The notes: a model not told the origin generated them from the letters alone. Numbered from the stretch's first letter, positions 54,010-62,623 are shown. The stretch: DNA of 64,000 bases from Streptomyces sedi (GCF_006335015.1 NZ_VDGT01000017.1:62001-126000), one strand, 5' to 3'. Numbers and translations are program-made.

Positions 54010-54762
54010 TCAGGCGTCGACCCTGGCCATCACGTCGTCGGCGACGTCGAAGTTGGCGAAGACGTTCTGCACGTCGTCGCTGTCCTCCAGCGCGTCGATC
54101 AGCCGGAAGATCTTGCGGGCGCCGTCCTCGTCCAACTCCACCTGCATGGTGGGGACGAAGCTGGCCTCCGCCGAGTCGTAGTCGATGTCCGCTTCCTGGA
54201 GCGCGGTGCGGACCGCCACCAGGTCGCCCGCCTCGCTGACCACCTCGTAGGACTCGCCCAGGTCGTTGACCTCCTCGGCGCCGGCCTCCAGCACCGCGGT
54301 GAGCACGTCGTCCTCGGACAGCTCGCCCCTGGGGACGATCACCACGCCCTTGCGGTGGAAGAGGTAGGAGACGGAACCCGGGTCGGCCATCGAGCCGCCG
54401 TTGCGGGTCATCGCCACGCGCACGTCGGAGGCGGCGCGGTTGCGGTTGTCCGTCAGGCACTCGATGAGTACCGCGACGCCGTTGGGGCCGTAGCCCTCGT
54501 ACATGATCGTCTGGTAGTCGGCGCCGCCGGCCTCCAGGCCCGCTCCCCGCTTCATCGCGCGGTCGATGTTGGTGTTGGGAACGGAACTCTTCTTCGCCTT
54601 CTGGATGGCGTCGAAGAGCGTGGGGTTGCCGTCCGGGTCGCCGCCGCCAGTGCGGGCCGCGACCTCGATGTTCTTGATCAGCTTGGCGAACAGCTTGCCG
54701 CGCTTGGCATCGATCACGGCCTTCTTGTGCTTGGTGGTTGCCCACTTGGAGTGGCCGGACAC
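54010..54762 (-). CDS. YebC/PmpR-family regulatory protein
   Basis: 250 residues of the YebC family, with the N-terminal SGHSKWATTKHKKAVIDAKRGKLFAKLIKNIEVA and the central GYGPNGVAVLIECLTDNRNRAASDVR. Members have been described as DNA-binding regulators (including of ruv genes) and, more recently, as factors that ease ribosome stalling; I cannot choose between these here. It sits between pdxT and ruvC, the conserved actinobacterial position. The GTG at 54762 gives the standard start. Confidence 0.95.
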   Translation of the reverse strand: MSGHSKWATTKHKKAVIDAKRGKLFAKLIKNIEVAARTGGGDPDGNPTLFDAIQKAKKSSVPNTNIDRAMKRGAGLEAGGADYQTIMYEGYGPNGVAVLIECLTDNRNRAASDVRVAMTRNGGSMADPGSVSYLFHRKGVVIVPRGELSEDDVLTAVLEAGAEEVNDLGESYEVVSEAGDLVAVRTALQEADIDYDSAEASFVPTMQVELDEDGARKIFRLIDALEDSDDVQNVFANFDVADDVMARVDA

Positions 54763-54828
54763 AGCGCTGCTCCTTCGATGTCGCCAGATGTTTCCCGTGC
54801 GTCAGTGCCCAGCGATCCTACCGGCAGC

Positions 54829-55506
54829 TCACCCGCCGGCCGCGCGCACCATCGCGACGAACAGCCCGTGCACCCGGTGGTCGCCCGTCAACTCCGGGTG
54901 GAACGCGGTCGCCAGCAGGTTCCCCTGGCGCACGGCGACCGGGTGCCCGTCGTGGGCGGCGAGCGTCTCGGCGCCGGCGCCGACGGACTCCACCCACGGG
55001 GCGCGGATGAAGACGCCGTGCACCGGTCCGCCCGCCACCCCCGCCATCTCGACGGCCGCCTCGAAGGACTCGTTCTGCCGGCCGAAGGCGTTCCGCCGGA
55101 CGATCATGTCGATCCCGCCGACCGTCTCCTGGCCCGACCTGGGGTCGAGGATCTTGTCGGCGAGCATGATCATCCCCGCGCAGGAGCCGTAGACCGGCAG
55201 CCCCTCGGCGACCCGCGCGCGCAGCGGCTCCAGCAGGCCGAAGGCGGTGGCCAGCTTGGAGATCGTGGTCGACTCGCCGCCGGGGATCACCAGTCCGGCG
55301 ACGCCGCCCAGCTCCTCGGGCCGGCGCACCGGCCGGGGCAAGGCCCCGGCCGCGCGCAGCGCCGCGAGATGCTCGCGCACGTCGCCCTGGAGGGCGAGCA
55401 CGCCGACCTCGGGCGCCCCGGCCCCGTGACCGGTGTCGCCGGGGCCGCCAGGGCCGCCGGGGCCGCCGGGGCCGCCGGGGCCGCCGGGGAGGGTGTCACC
55501 AGCCAC
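54829..55506 (-). CDS. pdxT: pyridoxal 5'-phosphate synthase glutaminase subunit PdxT
   Basis: 225 residues. Class I glutaminase feeding ammonia to PdxS. The triad is Cys109 (YGSCAGM), His203 and Glu205 (AFHPELTGD). GVLALQGDVREHL starts the conserved part at about residue 35. Ahead of it lies an unusual tail of five Gly-Gly-Pro repeats encoded by a perfect 9-bp tandem repeat (55441-55485). The GTG at 55506 overlaps the end of pdxS by 11 bases, so translation is probably coupled. No other start with family-like sequence exists between the repeat and the conserved domain. Confidence 0.94.
   Translation of the reverse strand: MAGDTLPGGPGGPGGPGGPGGPGDTGHGAGAPEVGVLALQGDVREHLAALRAAGALPRPVRRPEELGGVAGLVIPGGESTTISKLATAFGLLEPLRARVAEGLPVYGSCAGMIMLADKILDPRSGQETVGGIDMIVRRNAFGRQNESFEAAVEMAGVAGGPVHGVFIRAPWVESVGAGAETLAAHDGHPVAVRQGNLLATAFHPELTGDHRVHGLFVAMVRAAGG
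55441..55485. repeat. 9-bp tandem repeat encoding Gly-Gly-Pro in pdxT
   Basis: Five tandem GGGGCCGCC-type units (one with an A substitution) encode (GGP)5 near the PdxT N-terminus. It is a length-variable site that stays in frame. Confidence 0.85.
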
Positions 55507-56413
55507 GGGAGGCGTACCGCTCGCCGTCGGGCAGGGTGTCCAGGTTGATGCCGACCATGGCCTCGCCCAGGCCGCGCGAGACGTCGGCGACCACCTTCGG
55601 GTCGTCGTAGAACGTGGTCGCCTTCACGACGGCGGCGGCGCGCTTGGCGGGGTCCCCCGACTTGAAGATGCCGGAGCCCACGAAGACGCCCTCGGCGCCC
55701 AGCTGCCGCATCAGCGCGGCGTCGGCCGGGGTGGCCACGCCGCCGGCGGAGAAGAGCACGACCGGCAGCCGGCCGGCCTCCGCGACCTCGCGGACCAGCT
55801 CGTAGGGGGCGCGCAGCTCCTTGGCGGCGGCGTACAGCTCGTGGTTGTCCAGGGCGCGCAGCCTGCCGATCTCGCCCCTGATCTGGCGCATGTGGCGCAC
55901 GGCCTCGACGACGTTCCCCGTGCCGGCCTCGCCCTTGGAACGGACCATGGCCGCGCCCTCGGCGATGCGGCGCAGCGCCTCGCCCAGGTTGGTGGCGCCA
56001 CAGACGAACGGGGTGGTGAACGACCACTTGTCGGTGTGGTTCACCTCGTCGGCCGGGGTCAGCACCTCGGACTCGTCGATGTAGTCGACGCCCAGCGCCT
56101 GGAGCACCTGGGCCTCGACGAGGTGGCCGATCCTGGACTTGGCCATCACCGGGATGGAGACCGCCTCGATGATGCCGTCGATCATGTCGGGGTCCGACAT
56201 GCGGGCGACGCCGCCGTCCCTGCGGATGTCGGCGGGCACACGCTCCAGGGCCATGACGGCCACCGCGCCGGCGTCCTCGGCGATCCTGGCCTGCTCGGGG
56301 GTGACGACGTCCATGATCACCCCGCCCTTGAGCTGCTCGGCCATGCCGCGCTTGACCCGGGCGGTGCCGGTCTCCGGGGTGGCGGGGGTGCTGCTTGCGG
56401 GCGTGCTCGACAC
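55496..56413 (-). CDS. pdxS: pyridoxal 5'-phosphate synthase subunit PdxS
   Basis: 305 residues. TIM-barrel enzyme that builds PLP directly from ribose 5-phosphate, glyceraldehyde 3-phosphate and PdxT-derived ammonia. The conserved core KRGMAEQLKGGVIMDVVTPEQARIAEDAGAVAVMALERVPADIR is near the N-terminus, Lys92 of VMAKSRIGH is the imine-forming lysine, and the LFSAGGVATPADAALMRQLGAEGVFVGSGIF phosphate site follows. The GTG at 56413 has GAGG upstream. An inverted repeat ATTGGACC/GGGCCAAT (56458-56494) lies in its promoter region. It is the first gene of pdxS-pdxT. Confidence 0.97.
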   Translation of the reverse strand: MSSTPASSTPATPETGTARVKRGMAEQLKGGVIMDVVTPEQARIAEDAGAVAVMALERVPADIRRDGGVARMSDPDMIDGIIEAVSIPVMAKSRIGHLVEAQVLQALGVDYIDESEVLTPADEVNHTDKWSFTTPFVCGATNLGEALRRIAEGAAMVRSKGEAGTGNVVEAVRHMRQIRGEIGRLRALDNHELYAAAKELRAPYELVREVAEAGRLPVVLFSAGGVATPADAALMRQLGAEGVFVGSGIFKSGDPAKRAAAVVKATTFYDDPKVVADVSRGLGEAMVGINLDTLPDGERYASRGW

Positions 56414-56457
56414 GGGACCTCACTCGACGCGGTTGGGGTGGCGGGTTGTCGCCCTCC

Positions 56458-56494
56458 ATTGGACCGCTTCGCCGACGCCATCGGAAGGGCCAAT
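56458..56494. promoter_or_regulatory. inverted repeat upstream of pdxS, operator candidate
   Basis: ATTGGACC (56458-56465) and GGGCCAAT (56487-56494) are 8-base arms with one mismatch and 21 bases between. They lie 45-81 bases before the pdxS start. PLP-responsive MocR/PdxR-type regulators control pdxST in several Gram-positive bacteria; whether one binds here is unknown. Confidence 0.4.
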
Positions 56495-56573
56495 CGTCCC
56501 TCGGTGGCTCCCGGACCCGGTCCACTGGGGCCCTTGCCGGGCTGGGGCGGGTGACGGCGGTTCTTGGGGGAAC

Positions 56574-57053
56574 GGTGCGTTGTTGGCTTCAGCCCGGTGG
56601 GTAGTTGCTCGCGCAGTTCCCCGCGTCCGCGCGCCGCCGCACGCGACAGCCGTCCCGACGGGAGCCGGTGCGTCGTCGACCCCAGCCCGGTGGACGGTTG
56701 CTCGCGCAGTTCCCCGCGCCCCCAACGGCCGCCCCCGGCAGAGGCGGCGGTACAACCGCAAGCCGCCGCCCCCGGCAACCGTCCCGGCGGGTAACGGTGC
56801 GTCGTCGGCCCCAGCCCGGTGGGTGGTTGCTCGCGCAGTTCCCCGCGCCCCCAACGGCCGCCCCCGGCAGAGGCGGCGGTACAACCGCGCGCCGCCGCAC
56901 ACGACAACCGTCCCGACGGGCAACCGTGCGTCGTCGGCCCCAGCCCGTCAACCGCGGACGCGCCCCCGCAGGGGCGCGGGGAACTGCGCGGTGCATCCGC
57001 GATCAGCCGCACGCGACAACACGCCCCAGCGGACAACGGCGCGTCGTCGTCCG
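56574..57053. repeat. 129-bp tandem repeat block with embedded 17-bp elements
   Basis: Units begin GGTGCGTCGTCG. Copies are at 56574-56666 (short, lacking about 36 bp of the centre), 56667-56795 and 56796-56924 (129 bp each, about a dozen differences), and a divergent fourth from 56925. Each carries the CGCGCAGTTCCCCGCG element (56610-56625, 56703-56719, 56832-56848), inverted in the last copy (56974-56990). Confidence 0.85.
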
Positions 57054-57069
57054 CGCCCCCCATGAGTGG

Positions 57070-57624
57070 CTAGCGGGCCGGGGCCGGGGGGAGGGGTTCC
57101 AGCAGGGACAGTGGGGGTTCGTCGTCCATCTCGAAGGCCAGGGGGAACGGCGCGTGGCCCGCGAGGCGGAGCCAGCGCACCGTGCGGTGGCGGCGCACCG
57201 CCCGTGCCGCGCGGACCGCGTCGTTGTGGAAGCGGCGGGCCATGGGTACCCGGCGCACCGCGGCGACCAGCTCCGCCGCGCTGGCCTCCCCGCCGGGGGC
57301 CTCCAACACGGCGCGCAGCTGGGCCCGTTCGGCGAAGACGGCGCGCAGCGCCTGGGTCAGCTCGCTCTCGGCGACCTCGCGCTGCTCGTCCTCGGCGAGC
57401 CGCGCGCCGTGCGCGGCCTGGTAGAGCACCATCGAGGCGGCCGGGTCGAAGACCCCCGCCGTGGCCAGCTCCTGGGCGATGGAGGCGCGCCGCAGCAGAT
57501 GGGCGTCGAGAGCGGCCTTGGCCGCGTCGATGCGGGCGTGCAGCCGGTCGAGGCGGCCCGCGGTCCAGCTGAGGTAGACGCCGACCAGCAACAGCGCGGC
57601 GACGATGACGATGACTGTGGTCAC
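57070..57624 (-). CDS. LemA-like membrane protein of unknown function
   Basis: 184 residues from a GTG at 57624. A transmembrane helix spans about residues 2-20 (TTVIVIVAALLLVGVYLSW). It is followed by a long helical region (about 22-150) with RLDRLHARIDAAKAALDAHLLRRA, the pattern of the LemA family N-terminus, then AGVFDPAASMVLYQAAHGARLAEDEQREVAESELTQAL. The last 40 residues are beta/Pro-rich (EMDDEPPLSLLEPLPP). It lies 39 bp from pimA on the same strand, and this position is conserved in Streptomyces. No enzymatic motif is visible. Confidence 0.87.
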   Translation of the reverse strand: MTTVIVIVAALLLVGVYLSWTAGRLDRLHARIDAAKAALDAHLLRRASIAQELATAGVFDPAASMVLYQAAHGARLAEDEQREVAESELTQALRAVFAERAQLRAVLEAPGGEASAAELVAAVRRVPMARRFHNDAVRAARAVRRHRTVRWLRLAGHAPFPLAFEMDDEPPLSLLEPLPPAPAR

Positions 57625-57663
57625 GCCCGGCCACCCTACCCGCGCGCCGCGCCGCGCGCGGGG

Positions 57664-58821
57664 TCAGTCGCGGAAGCCCAGCCGGGACAGCAGTCCGACC
57701 CTGTCGTCCGGGGCCACCGCGCCCGCCCCCGCCGTGACCGTCTCGTAGACGGCCAGCACGTCGGCGCCGACCGTGTCCCAGTCGAACCGGCGCACGTGGC
57801 GGCTGCCGCGTTCCGTCAGCTCGGCCCGCCGGTCGGCGTCGCCGAGCAGCCGCACGGCGGCCGTCGCGAGCGCGTCGGCGTCCTCGTTGGCGAAAAGCTC
57901 CCCCGCCGTGCCGCCGTCCAGCACCTGCGCGAACGCGTCCAGGTCGCTGGCCAGCACGGGAGCGCCCGCCGACAGCGCCTCGACGAGGATGATGCCGAAG
58001 CTCTCGCCGCCGGTGTTGGGCGCCACGTAGGCGTCCACGCTGCGCAGCAGCCGCGCCTTGTCCTCGTCGCTCACCATGCCCAGGAACTCGACGCGTGCGC
58101 GCAGTTCCTCGGGCAACGGGGCCAGCGCCTCGCGCTCGTCGCCGCGTCCGGCGACCAGCAGCCGGGTGTCGGGGCGCTCCCGCAGGATGGCGGGGAGGGC
58201 CCGCATCAGCACCGGAAGTCCCTTGCGTGGCTCGTCGATCCGCCCGATGAAGCCGAGGGTGCCGCCGCTCCACTCGGGGCGCGGCTCGGCGTCGGCGAAG
58301 AAGTCGACCTCCACCCCGTTGGGGATCACCACCGCGTCGCCGCCCAGGTGCTCCACCAGGGTCCGCCGGGCGTACTCGCTGACCGCGATGCGGGCGCTGA
58401 TCTTCTCCAGCGCCGGCTGGAGCATCGGGTAGGCGGCGACCATGGCGCGGGAGCGCGGGTTGGAGGTGTGGAACGTGGCGACGATCGGGCCGCGCGCCGC
58501 CCAGCAGGTCAGCAGCCCCAACGAGGGGACGGCCGGCTCGTGGATGTGCAGCACCTCGAAGTCGCCGTCCTTGACCCAGCGGCGCACCTTGCTGACGGAC
58601 GTCAGGCCGAGGTTCACGCGGGCCACCGAGCCGTTGTACGGCACGGAGACGGCGCGGCCGGCGGAGACCACGTAGGGCGGCAGCGGGGTGTCCTCGTCGG
58701 CGGGGGCCAGCACCGAGACGGAGTGGCCCCGTTCGATCAGGTGCTCGGCCAGGTCCCTGACGTGGAACTGGACTCCACCGGGCACATCCCAGGAGTAGGG
58801 GCAGACGATGCCGATCCTCAT
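57664..58821 (-). CDS. pimA: phosphatidylinositol mannosyltransferase, PimA-like GT4 glycosyltransferase
   Basis: 385 residues, GT-B fold. Probably transfers mannose from GDP-mannose to phosphatidylinositol, the first step to PIM lipids. The N-terminal acceptor domain has VCPYSWDVPGGVQFHVRDLAEHL, with the membrane-facing basic/aromatic loop and HIHEPAVPSLG. The C-terminal donor domain has GFIGRIDEPRKGLPVLMRAL and the ExxxxxxxE motif in ESFGIILVEAL. The order pgsA, acyltransferase, pimA is that of the mycobacterial PIM operon. It is downstream of the PatA-like gene by 65 bp. The acceptor is inferred from context. Confidence 0.9.
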   Translation of the reverse strand: MRIGIVCPYSWDVPGGVQFHVRDLAEHLIERGHSVSVLAPADEDTPLPPYVVSAGRAVSVPYNGSVARVNLGLTSVSKVRRWVKDGDFEVLHIHEPAVPSLGLLTCWAARGPIVATFHTSNPRSRAMVAAYPMLQPALEKISARIAVSEYARRTLVEHLGGDAVVIPNGVEVDFFADAEPRPEWSGGTLGFIGRIDEPRKGLPVLMRALPAILRERPDTRLLVAGRGDEREALAPLPEELRARVEFLGMVSDEDKARLLRSVDAYVAPNTGGESFGIILVEALSAGAPVLASDLDAFAQVLDGGTAGELFANEDADALATAAVRLLGDADRRAELTERGSRHVRRFDWDTVGADVLAVYETVTAGAGAVAPDDRVGLLSRLGFRD

Positions 58822-58886
58822 GGTCGCGTCCTCACCGTCTCGGGGGTCGTCGGTCTCTCATGCGTCGGTCTCTCATGCGCGGCGCC

Positions 58887-59813
58887 TCACGGCCGGGCCT
58901 CCCCCGCGGGCTCGGCCGGGGCCGGGCGCGGGTCGAGGTCGGCCGTCCACAGGCGTTGCAGCATGTGCCAGTCCTGCGGGTGGTCGGCGATGGCCCGCGC
59001 GAAACTGTCGGCGAGGGCCTGGGTCATCACGGCGGTGCGTTCGGCGCGGGTGCCGTCCTCGGGGACGGGCAGCGGGGCGCCGACCCGGCCGCGCATCAAC
59101 GGCGTCTCGTCGTACCAGAGGCGCACGGGCAGCAGCGCGGCGCCGGTCTGCTGCGCGAGCAGCGCGGGCCCCGCCGGCATCCTGGCCGCCTCGCCGAAGA
59201 AGGTGACCGGCACCCCGGACGCCGACAGGTCGCGGTCGGCGACGAGGGCGACCACGCCGCCCGCCCGCAGCCTGCGGGCGAGCACGCCGAAGGAGGAGCC
59301 GCCGTCGTGCGCGACGACCTCCATGCCGAGGCTCTCGCGGTAGGCGATGAAGCGGTCGAAGAGCCGCTCCGGCTTCAGCCGCTCGGCGACGGTGGTGAAC
59401 GGGATGCCCAGCTCGCTCGCCAACCAGCCGCCGGCGAGGTCCCAGTTGGCGAGGTGCGGCAGGGCCAGCACCGCGCCCCGGCCCGAGGCGACGGCGTCGG
59501 TGAGGTGGTGGGCGTCCTCCAGGCGCAGCGAGGCGCCGAGCCGCTCGCGGCTCCAGACGGGGAGCCGGAAGGACTCCGTCCAGTACCGCAGGTAGCTGCG
59601 CATTCCCGCCCTGGAGAGCGCGCGCAGCTCCGCCTCGTCGGCCTCGGGCACCACTCGGGCGAGGTTGGCCTCCAACTGCCGTACGCGCGGCCCGCGTCGG
59701 CGCCAGGTGCGGTCGGCGGCCCGGCGGCCCAGGGACATCGCGACCGGCTCGGGCAGCCGTTTGACGGTGCTCCAGCCGAGTTGGTAGCCGAGGTCGGCGA
59801 GGCGTTCCCTCAT
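58887..59813 (-). CDS. PIM acyltransferase, PatA-like (lipid A acyltransferase family)
   Basis: 308 residues. LpxL/HtrB-family acyltransferase; in mycobacteria the orthologue acylates the mannose of PIM. The catalytic HxxxxD motif is His120-Asp125 (PHLANWD), with VADRDLSASGVPVTFFGE as the second conserved block and a C-terminal HPQDWHMLQRLW. The ATG at 59813 is set by a 4-base overlap with the pgsA stop (59810-59813), and the start MRERLADLGYQLGW is hydrophobic/amphipathic as in the family. It is part of pgsA-PatA-pimA. Confidence 0.9.
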   Translation of the reverse strand: MRERLADLGYQLGWSTVKRLPEPVAMSLGRRAADRTWRRRGPRVRQLEANLARVVPEADEAELRALSRAGMRSYLRYWTESFRLPVWSRERLGASLRLEDAHHLTDAVASGRGAVLALPHLANWDLAGGWLASELGIPFTTVAERLKPERLFDRFIAYRESLGMEVVAHDGGSSFGVLARRLRAGGVVALVADRDLSASGVPVTFFGEAARMPAGPALLAQQTGAALLPVRLWYDETPLMRGRVGAPLPVPEDGTRAERTAVMTQALADSFARAIADHPQDWHMLQRLWTADLDPRPAPAEPAGEARP

Positions 59814-60490
59814 GCCTGCTCGCGCTTCGCCTCGGGCGGCGCCTCGACGGCCTCGGCGGCGTCGGCCTCGGCGGACTCGCGGCGCACGGTCACCATCCGC
59901 TGGACCAGCGTCACCAGGCTGCCGACGGCGACCATCCACAGCGCGAACGGGAGCAGCAGGCCGATGTGCGGCACGTCGAAGGTGCGCTCCCAGCCGGCGA
60001 ATCCGGCGAGCACCAGGGTGATCACCAGCCGCTCGGCGCGTTCCACCAGGCCGTTGACGGCGACCGGCAGGCCGATGGACTCGCCCCTGGCCTTGGTGTA
60101 GGAGACGACCTGGCCGCTGGCGAGGCAGAACAGCGCGACGGCGCAGAGGACCTGGTTGTCCCCGCCGCCGGCGTACCAGAGCGCGATGCCGGAGAAGATG
60201 GCCGCGTCGGCGACCCGGTCCAGCGTCGAGTCGAGGAAGGCGCCCCAGCGGCTGGAGACGCCCAGCTGCCGCGCCATGTTGCCGTCCACCAGGTCGGAGA
60301 AGACGAACAGGGTGATCACGACGGTGCCCCAGAAGAACTCGCCCCTGGGGTAGAAGGCCAGCGCTCCCGCCATCACTCCGGCGGTACCGATGAGGGTCAC
60401 CGCGTCCGGGCTCACCCGCAGCCTGAGCAGCAGGGCGGCGAACGGGGTGAGGACACGCGTGAAGAATGCACGCGCGTACTTGTTGAGCAT
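59810..60490 (-). CDS. pgsA: phosphatidylinositol phosphate synthase
   Basis: 226 residues, six transmembrane helices. Joins CDP-diacylglycerol to inositol 1-phosphate. The CDP-alcohol phosphotransferase motif is complete, with Asp66, Asp69, Asp87 and Asp91 in DLVDGNMAR...GAFLDSTLD, the same numbers as in mycobacterial PgsA1. The C-terminal 30 residues are acidic and cytoplasmic. First gene of the PIM operon here; in mycobacteria and Streptomyces it normally follows the HIT gene, but here a plus-strand gene intervenes. Confidence 0.94.
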   Translation of the reverse strand: MLNKYARAFFTRVLTPFAALLLRLRVSPDAVTLIGTAGVMAGALAFYPRGEFFWGTVVITLFVFSDLVDGNMARQLGVSSRWGAFLDSTLDRVADAAIFSGIALWYAGGGDNQVLCAVALFCLASGQVVSYTKARGESIGLPVAVNGLVERAERLVITLVLAGFAGWERTFDVPHIGLLLPFALWMVAVGSLVTLVQRMVTVRRESAEADAAEAVEAPPEAKREQA

Positions 60491-60892
60491 GTCCTTCCCA
60501 GGGGTCGCAGCGGGCCGCGCTTGGTCGGGCGGCCACCGGAGGGCCCATCGTAGTCACGCGCCGGGCGGGCGCCGTCCCGCCCCGCCTCCGCGGCGGGAAC
60601 TGGCCTGTCCGGCAGCGCCGTTGTGCCCGGCGCCGATAGGCTGGGCCCGGCAGGGTTGCCGGGTCCCGAGGAGGGGAACGGGCCTGTCGGTGACGGGTCC
60701 GTCGCGCGTGGTGCGTGTGCGGTGCCCGCGGGTGAGTGGCGCGAGGGCGGTGAGCGGGGTGGCGGGCGGTTTCGTCAGCGGGCCCAAGGGCGCTGCCCGG
60801 CGGTCCTCGGTTGCCTCGGTCGCCCCGCGCGGCACGGAGGAAGGTTCCCCGGCGGGGCGTCCCGTCGGACGACTCAGGGAGTGGGGTCGGTC
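60491..60892. other. divergent spacer between pgsA and the unknown membrane-protein gene
   Basis: 402 bp. A plus-strand TAGGCT at 60637-60642 could be a -10 for the downstream gene, leaving an unusually long leader of about 240 nt. Open frames run through it, but with Gly/Arg noise only. I see no RNA structure I would name. Confidence 0.5.
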
Positions 60893-62569
60893 ATGACGGC
60901 GCTTGACGACCTGCGGAACGCGGCGGGCGTGGAGTTCGACTTCGCGCCGGGCGCGCAGGTACCGCTGTCCGCGTCGGGCAGCGGGAGAACGGGGCTGAGC
61001 CAGCGGATCGCCTCGGTGGCCTACCGGGACGGCTCGCCCGCCCAGATCAAGGAGCCGAACGAGGGCGCCAAGGTCAACGAGGGCAAGTGGACCCTGCTGG
61101 AGCCGAACCTGGGTGAGGCGTTCACCCGGGCCGTCGAGACCAGGATGCTCTCCGACGGCCGCAAGCCGCTGATCCAGGCGTTCGGCGCGGAGCCCCAGGT
61201 GGTGGTCGAGCACGCGCTGGCGGCCAAACGCATCCGGCGGCAGCGCGACCGGCGGCTGACCGTGATCATGGTGGTTTTCGGACTGCTCTTCCTGCCGGGT
61301 GTCGCGGTCTGGCTGGGCCTCTTCCAGCTGCGCCGCACCTTCGCCGGCTCCCAGGACCGGCGGGCCGGGGCGCTGGGTTCGGCGCTGCTGCTGGCGATCG
61401 CGGGCCTCGTCGTGCTGCTGGTGCTCAGGGCGCCGGTGACGGGGGTGCTCCAGATCTATCTGTGGGCGATGCTGCCGGCCCCGGTGATCGGCTGGTTCCT
61501 CGCCAAGCAGGTCGCCGAGCGCACCGCGAAGAACCTCCGGGCGCACTGGGCCGACCTGGCCGGCGGCGGCGGTTCGGGCGTCTCGGTGCCGGAGGCCGTC
61601 CCGCAGAACCCGAACGACGCGGACGCCGAGCGGCTGCGGATCGGGCTGGCCAAGCTGGCGGCCGAGCAGGAGAGCAATCTGACGTACTACGCCGGCACCA
61701 AGGGGATACTCGGCATGGGTGTCCGCTGGGGCCACTGGCATCTGGCGGAGGATCTGCGCCCGCGCGACCCGGGCCGGGAGATCGACCCGTTCCGCAGCTG
61801 GGACGTGGCCCGCGCGATCGGCGACCAGATGCGGCTGCTGGAGCGCGGCCCGCTGCACACCGGCGGCTTCTCCGCCCCGGTGATAACGCACTGGGTGGTG
61901 CGGCACGTCGGCGAGGGCGCCGGCGAGGTCGGGCGCCCCGAGGGTCCTGACGCCGAGGGGTACCGCTTCAGCAAGATCGAGGTGGAGCGGATCTGCAACG
62001 AGCAGCAGTACGGCGCGGGCGACCGGCACTACCTGGGCGTTCAGTTCGTGCTGTGGGAGGGCGAGTTGGTGATCACCATGATGATCACCGTGACGGTCCT
62101 GCACCACACGCTGCGGATCGAGGTCTCCGGCTACGCGCTGGGCCCGCTGGACGGCTTCTTCGGCAAGAAGCCCAGCCCGCCGACGAAGTCGGTGCGCGGC
62201 TTCCCCAAGTTCTGGACCAAGCGCGACGTTCCGCAGCCGGTGGTGAACGCCTCCGAGGCGGTGCGGCTGGCGGCGCGGGCGCCGTTGACCTGGTTCCCGA
62301 AGACGCTGGACAAGTACGGCGGCACCATCGCGCTGCCCGAGCCGTTCGGCCTGCGGCACACCTGGGCCACCAAGCCGTGGAACCACCGCTTCATGGTGGA
62401 CGACGTGCTGCGCACGGCGACGCCGGTGCTGCGCGTCGCGCTGTCGGCGGCGTTCAAGGTGCTGCGGGAGAACGGCGTGGACATGGCGCCGTTCGACGCC
62501 AGGGCGGCCTCGCTGAGCGGCGCGATCCAGGATCTCTCGCCGAAGCACGCGGACGAGTACGGGATGTGA
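60893..62569 (+). CDS. large membrane protein of unknown function
   Basis: 558 residues from the ATG at 60893; GGGAG lies about 11 bases upstream and a GTG four codons earlier is a possible alternative. An N-terminal soluble segment (about 1-115) is followed by two or three transmembrane helices (about 121-146, 158-178 and 182-200). A long cytoplasmic C-terminal domain of about 350 residues has no motif I recognise; it includes ERICNEQQYGAGDRHYLGVQFVLWEG and a hydrophobic ITMMITVTVLHHTLRIEVSGY. It is the only plus-strand gene in a minus-strand neighbourhood, and it separates the HIT gene from pgsA. Similar proteins appear beside this locus in Streptomyces as I recall. Confidence 0.8.
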   Translation: MTALDDLRNAAGVEFDFAPGAQVPLSASGSGRTGLSQRIASVAYRDGSPAQIKEPNEGAKVNEGKWTLLEPNLGEAFTRAVETRMLSDGRKPLIQAFGAEPQVVVEHALAAKRIRRQRDRRLTVIMVVFGLLFLPGVAVWLGLFQLRRTFAGSQDRRAGALGSALLLAIAGLVVLLVLRAPVTGVLQIYLWAMLPAPVIGWFLAKQVAERTAKNLRAHWADLAGGGGSGVSVPEAVPQNPNDADAERLRIGLAKLAAEQESNLTYYAGTKGILGMGVRWGHWHLAEDLRPRDPGREIDPFRSWDVARAIGDQMRLLERGPLHTGGFSAPVITHWVVRHVGEGAGEVGRPEGPDAEGYRFSKIEVERICNEQQYGAGDRHYLGVQFVLWEGELVITMMITVTVLHHTLRIEVSGYALGPLDGFFGKKPSPPTKSVRGFPKFWTKRDVPQPVVNASEAVRLAARAPLTWFPKTLDKYGGTIALPEPFGLRHTWATKPWNHRFMVDDVLRTATPVLRVALSAAFKVLRENGVDMAPFDARAASLSGAIQDLSPKHADEYGM

Positions 62570-62623
62570 GCCGGCCCGGGTGGCCGCCGTCCCCGGCGGC
62601 CATCCGGCTTCGCGCGTCCGCGG

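Larger units (their letters stand above)
56414..57069. other. pdxS upstream region and tandem repeat block
   Basis: 656 bp without a credible gene. The first 160 bp hold the pdxS promoter region, including inverted repeat arms at 56458-56465 and 56487-56494. From 56574 a block of about 129-bp tandem repeats runs almost to the stop of the next gene. Confidence 0.75.

Noticed and set aside
56574..57053. CRISPR array
   Set aside because: The repeated unit is about 129 bp with no unique spacers between copies, and no cas genes are present. It is a plain tandem repeat.
56605..59343. Plus-strand frame of 912 codons running through the repeat block into the pimA region
   Set aside because: It is antisense to the LemA-like gene and pimA, with a low-complexity translation and a start inside tandem repeats. 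No family similarity.
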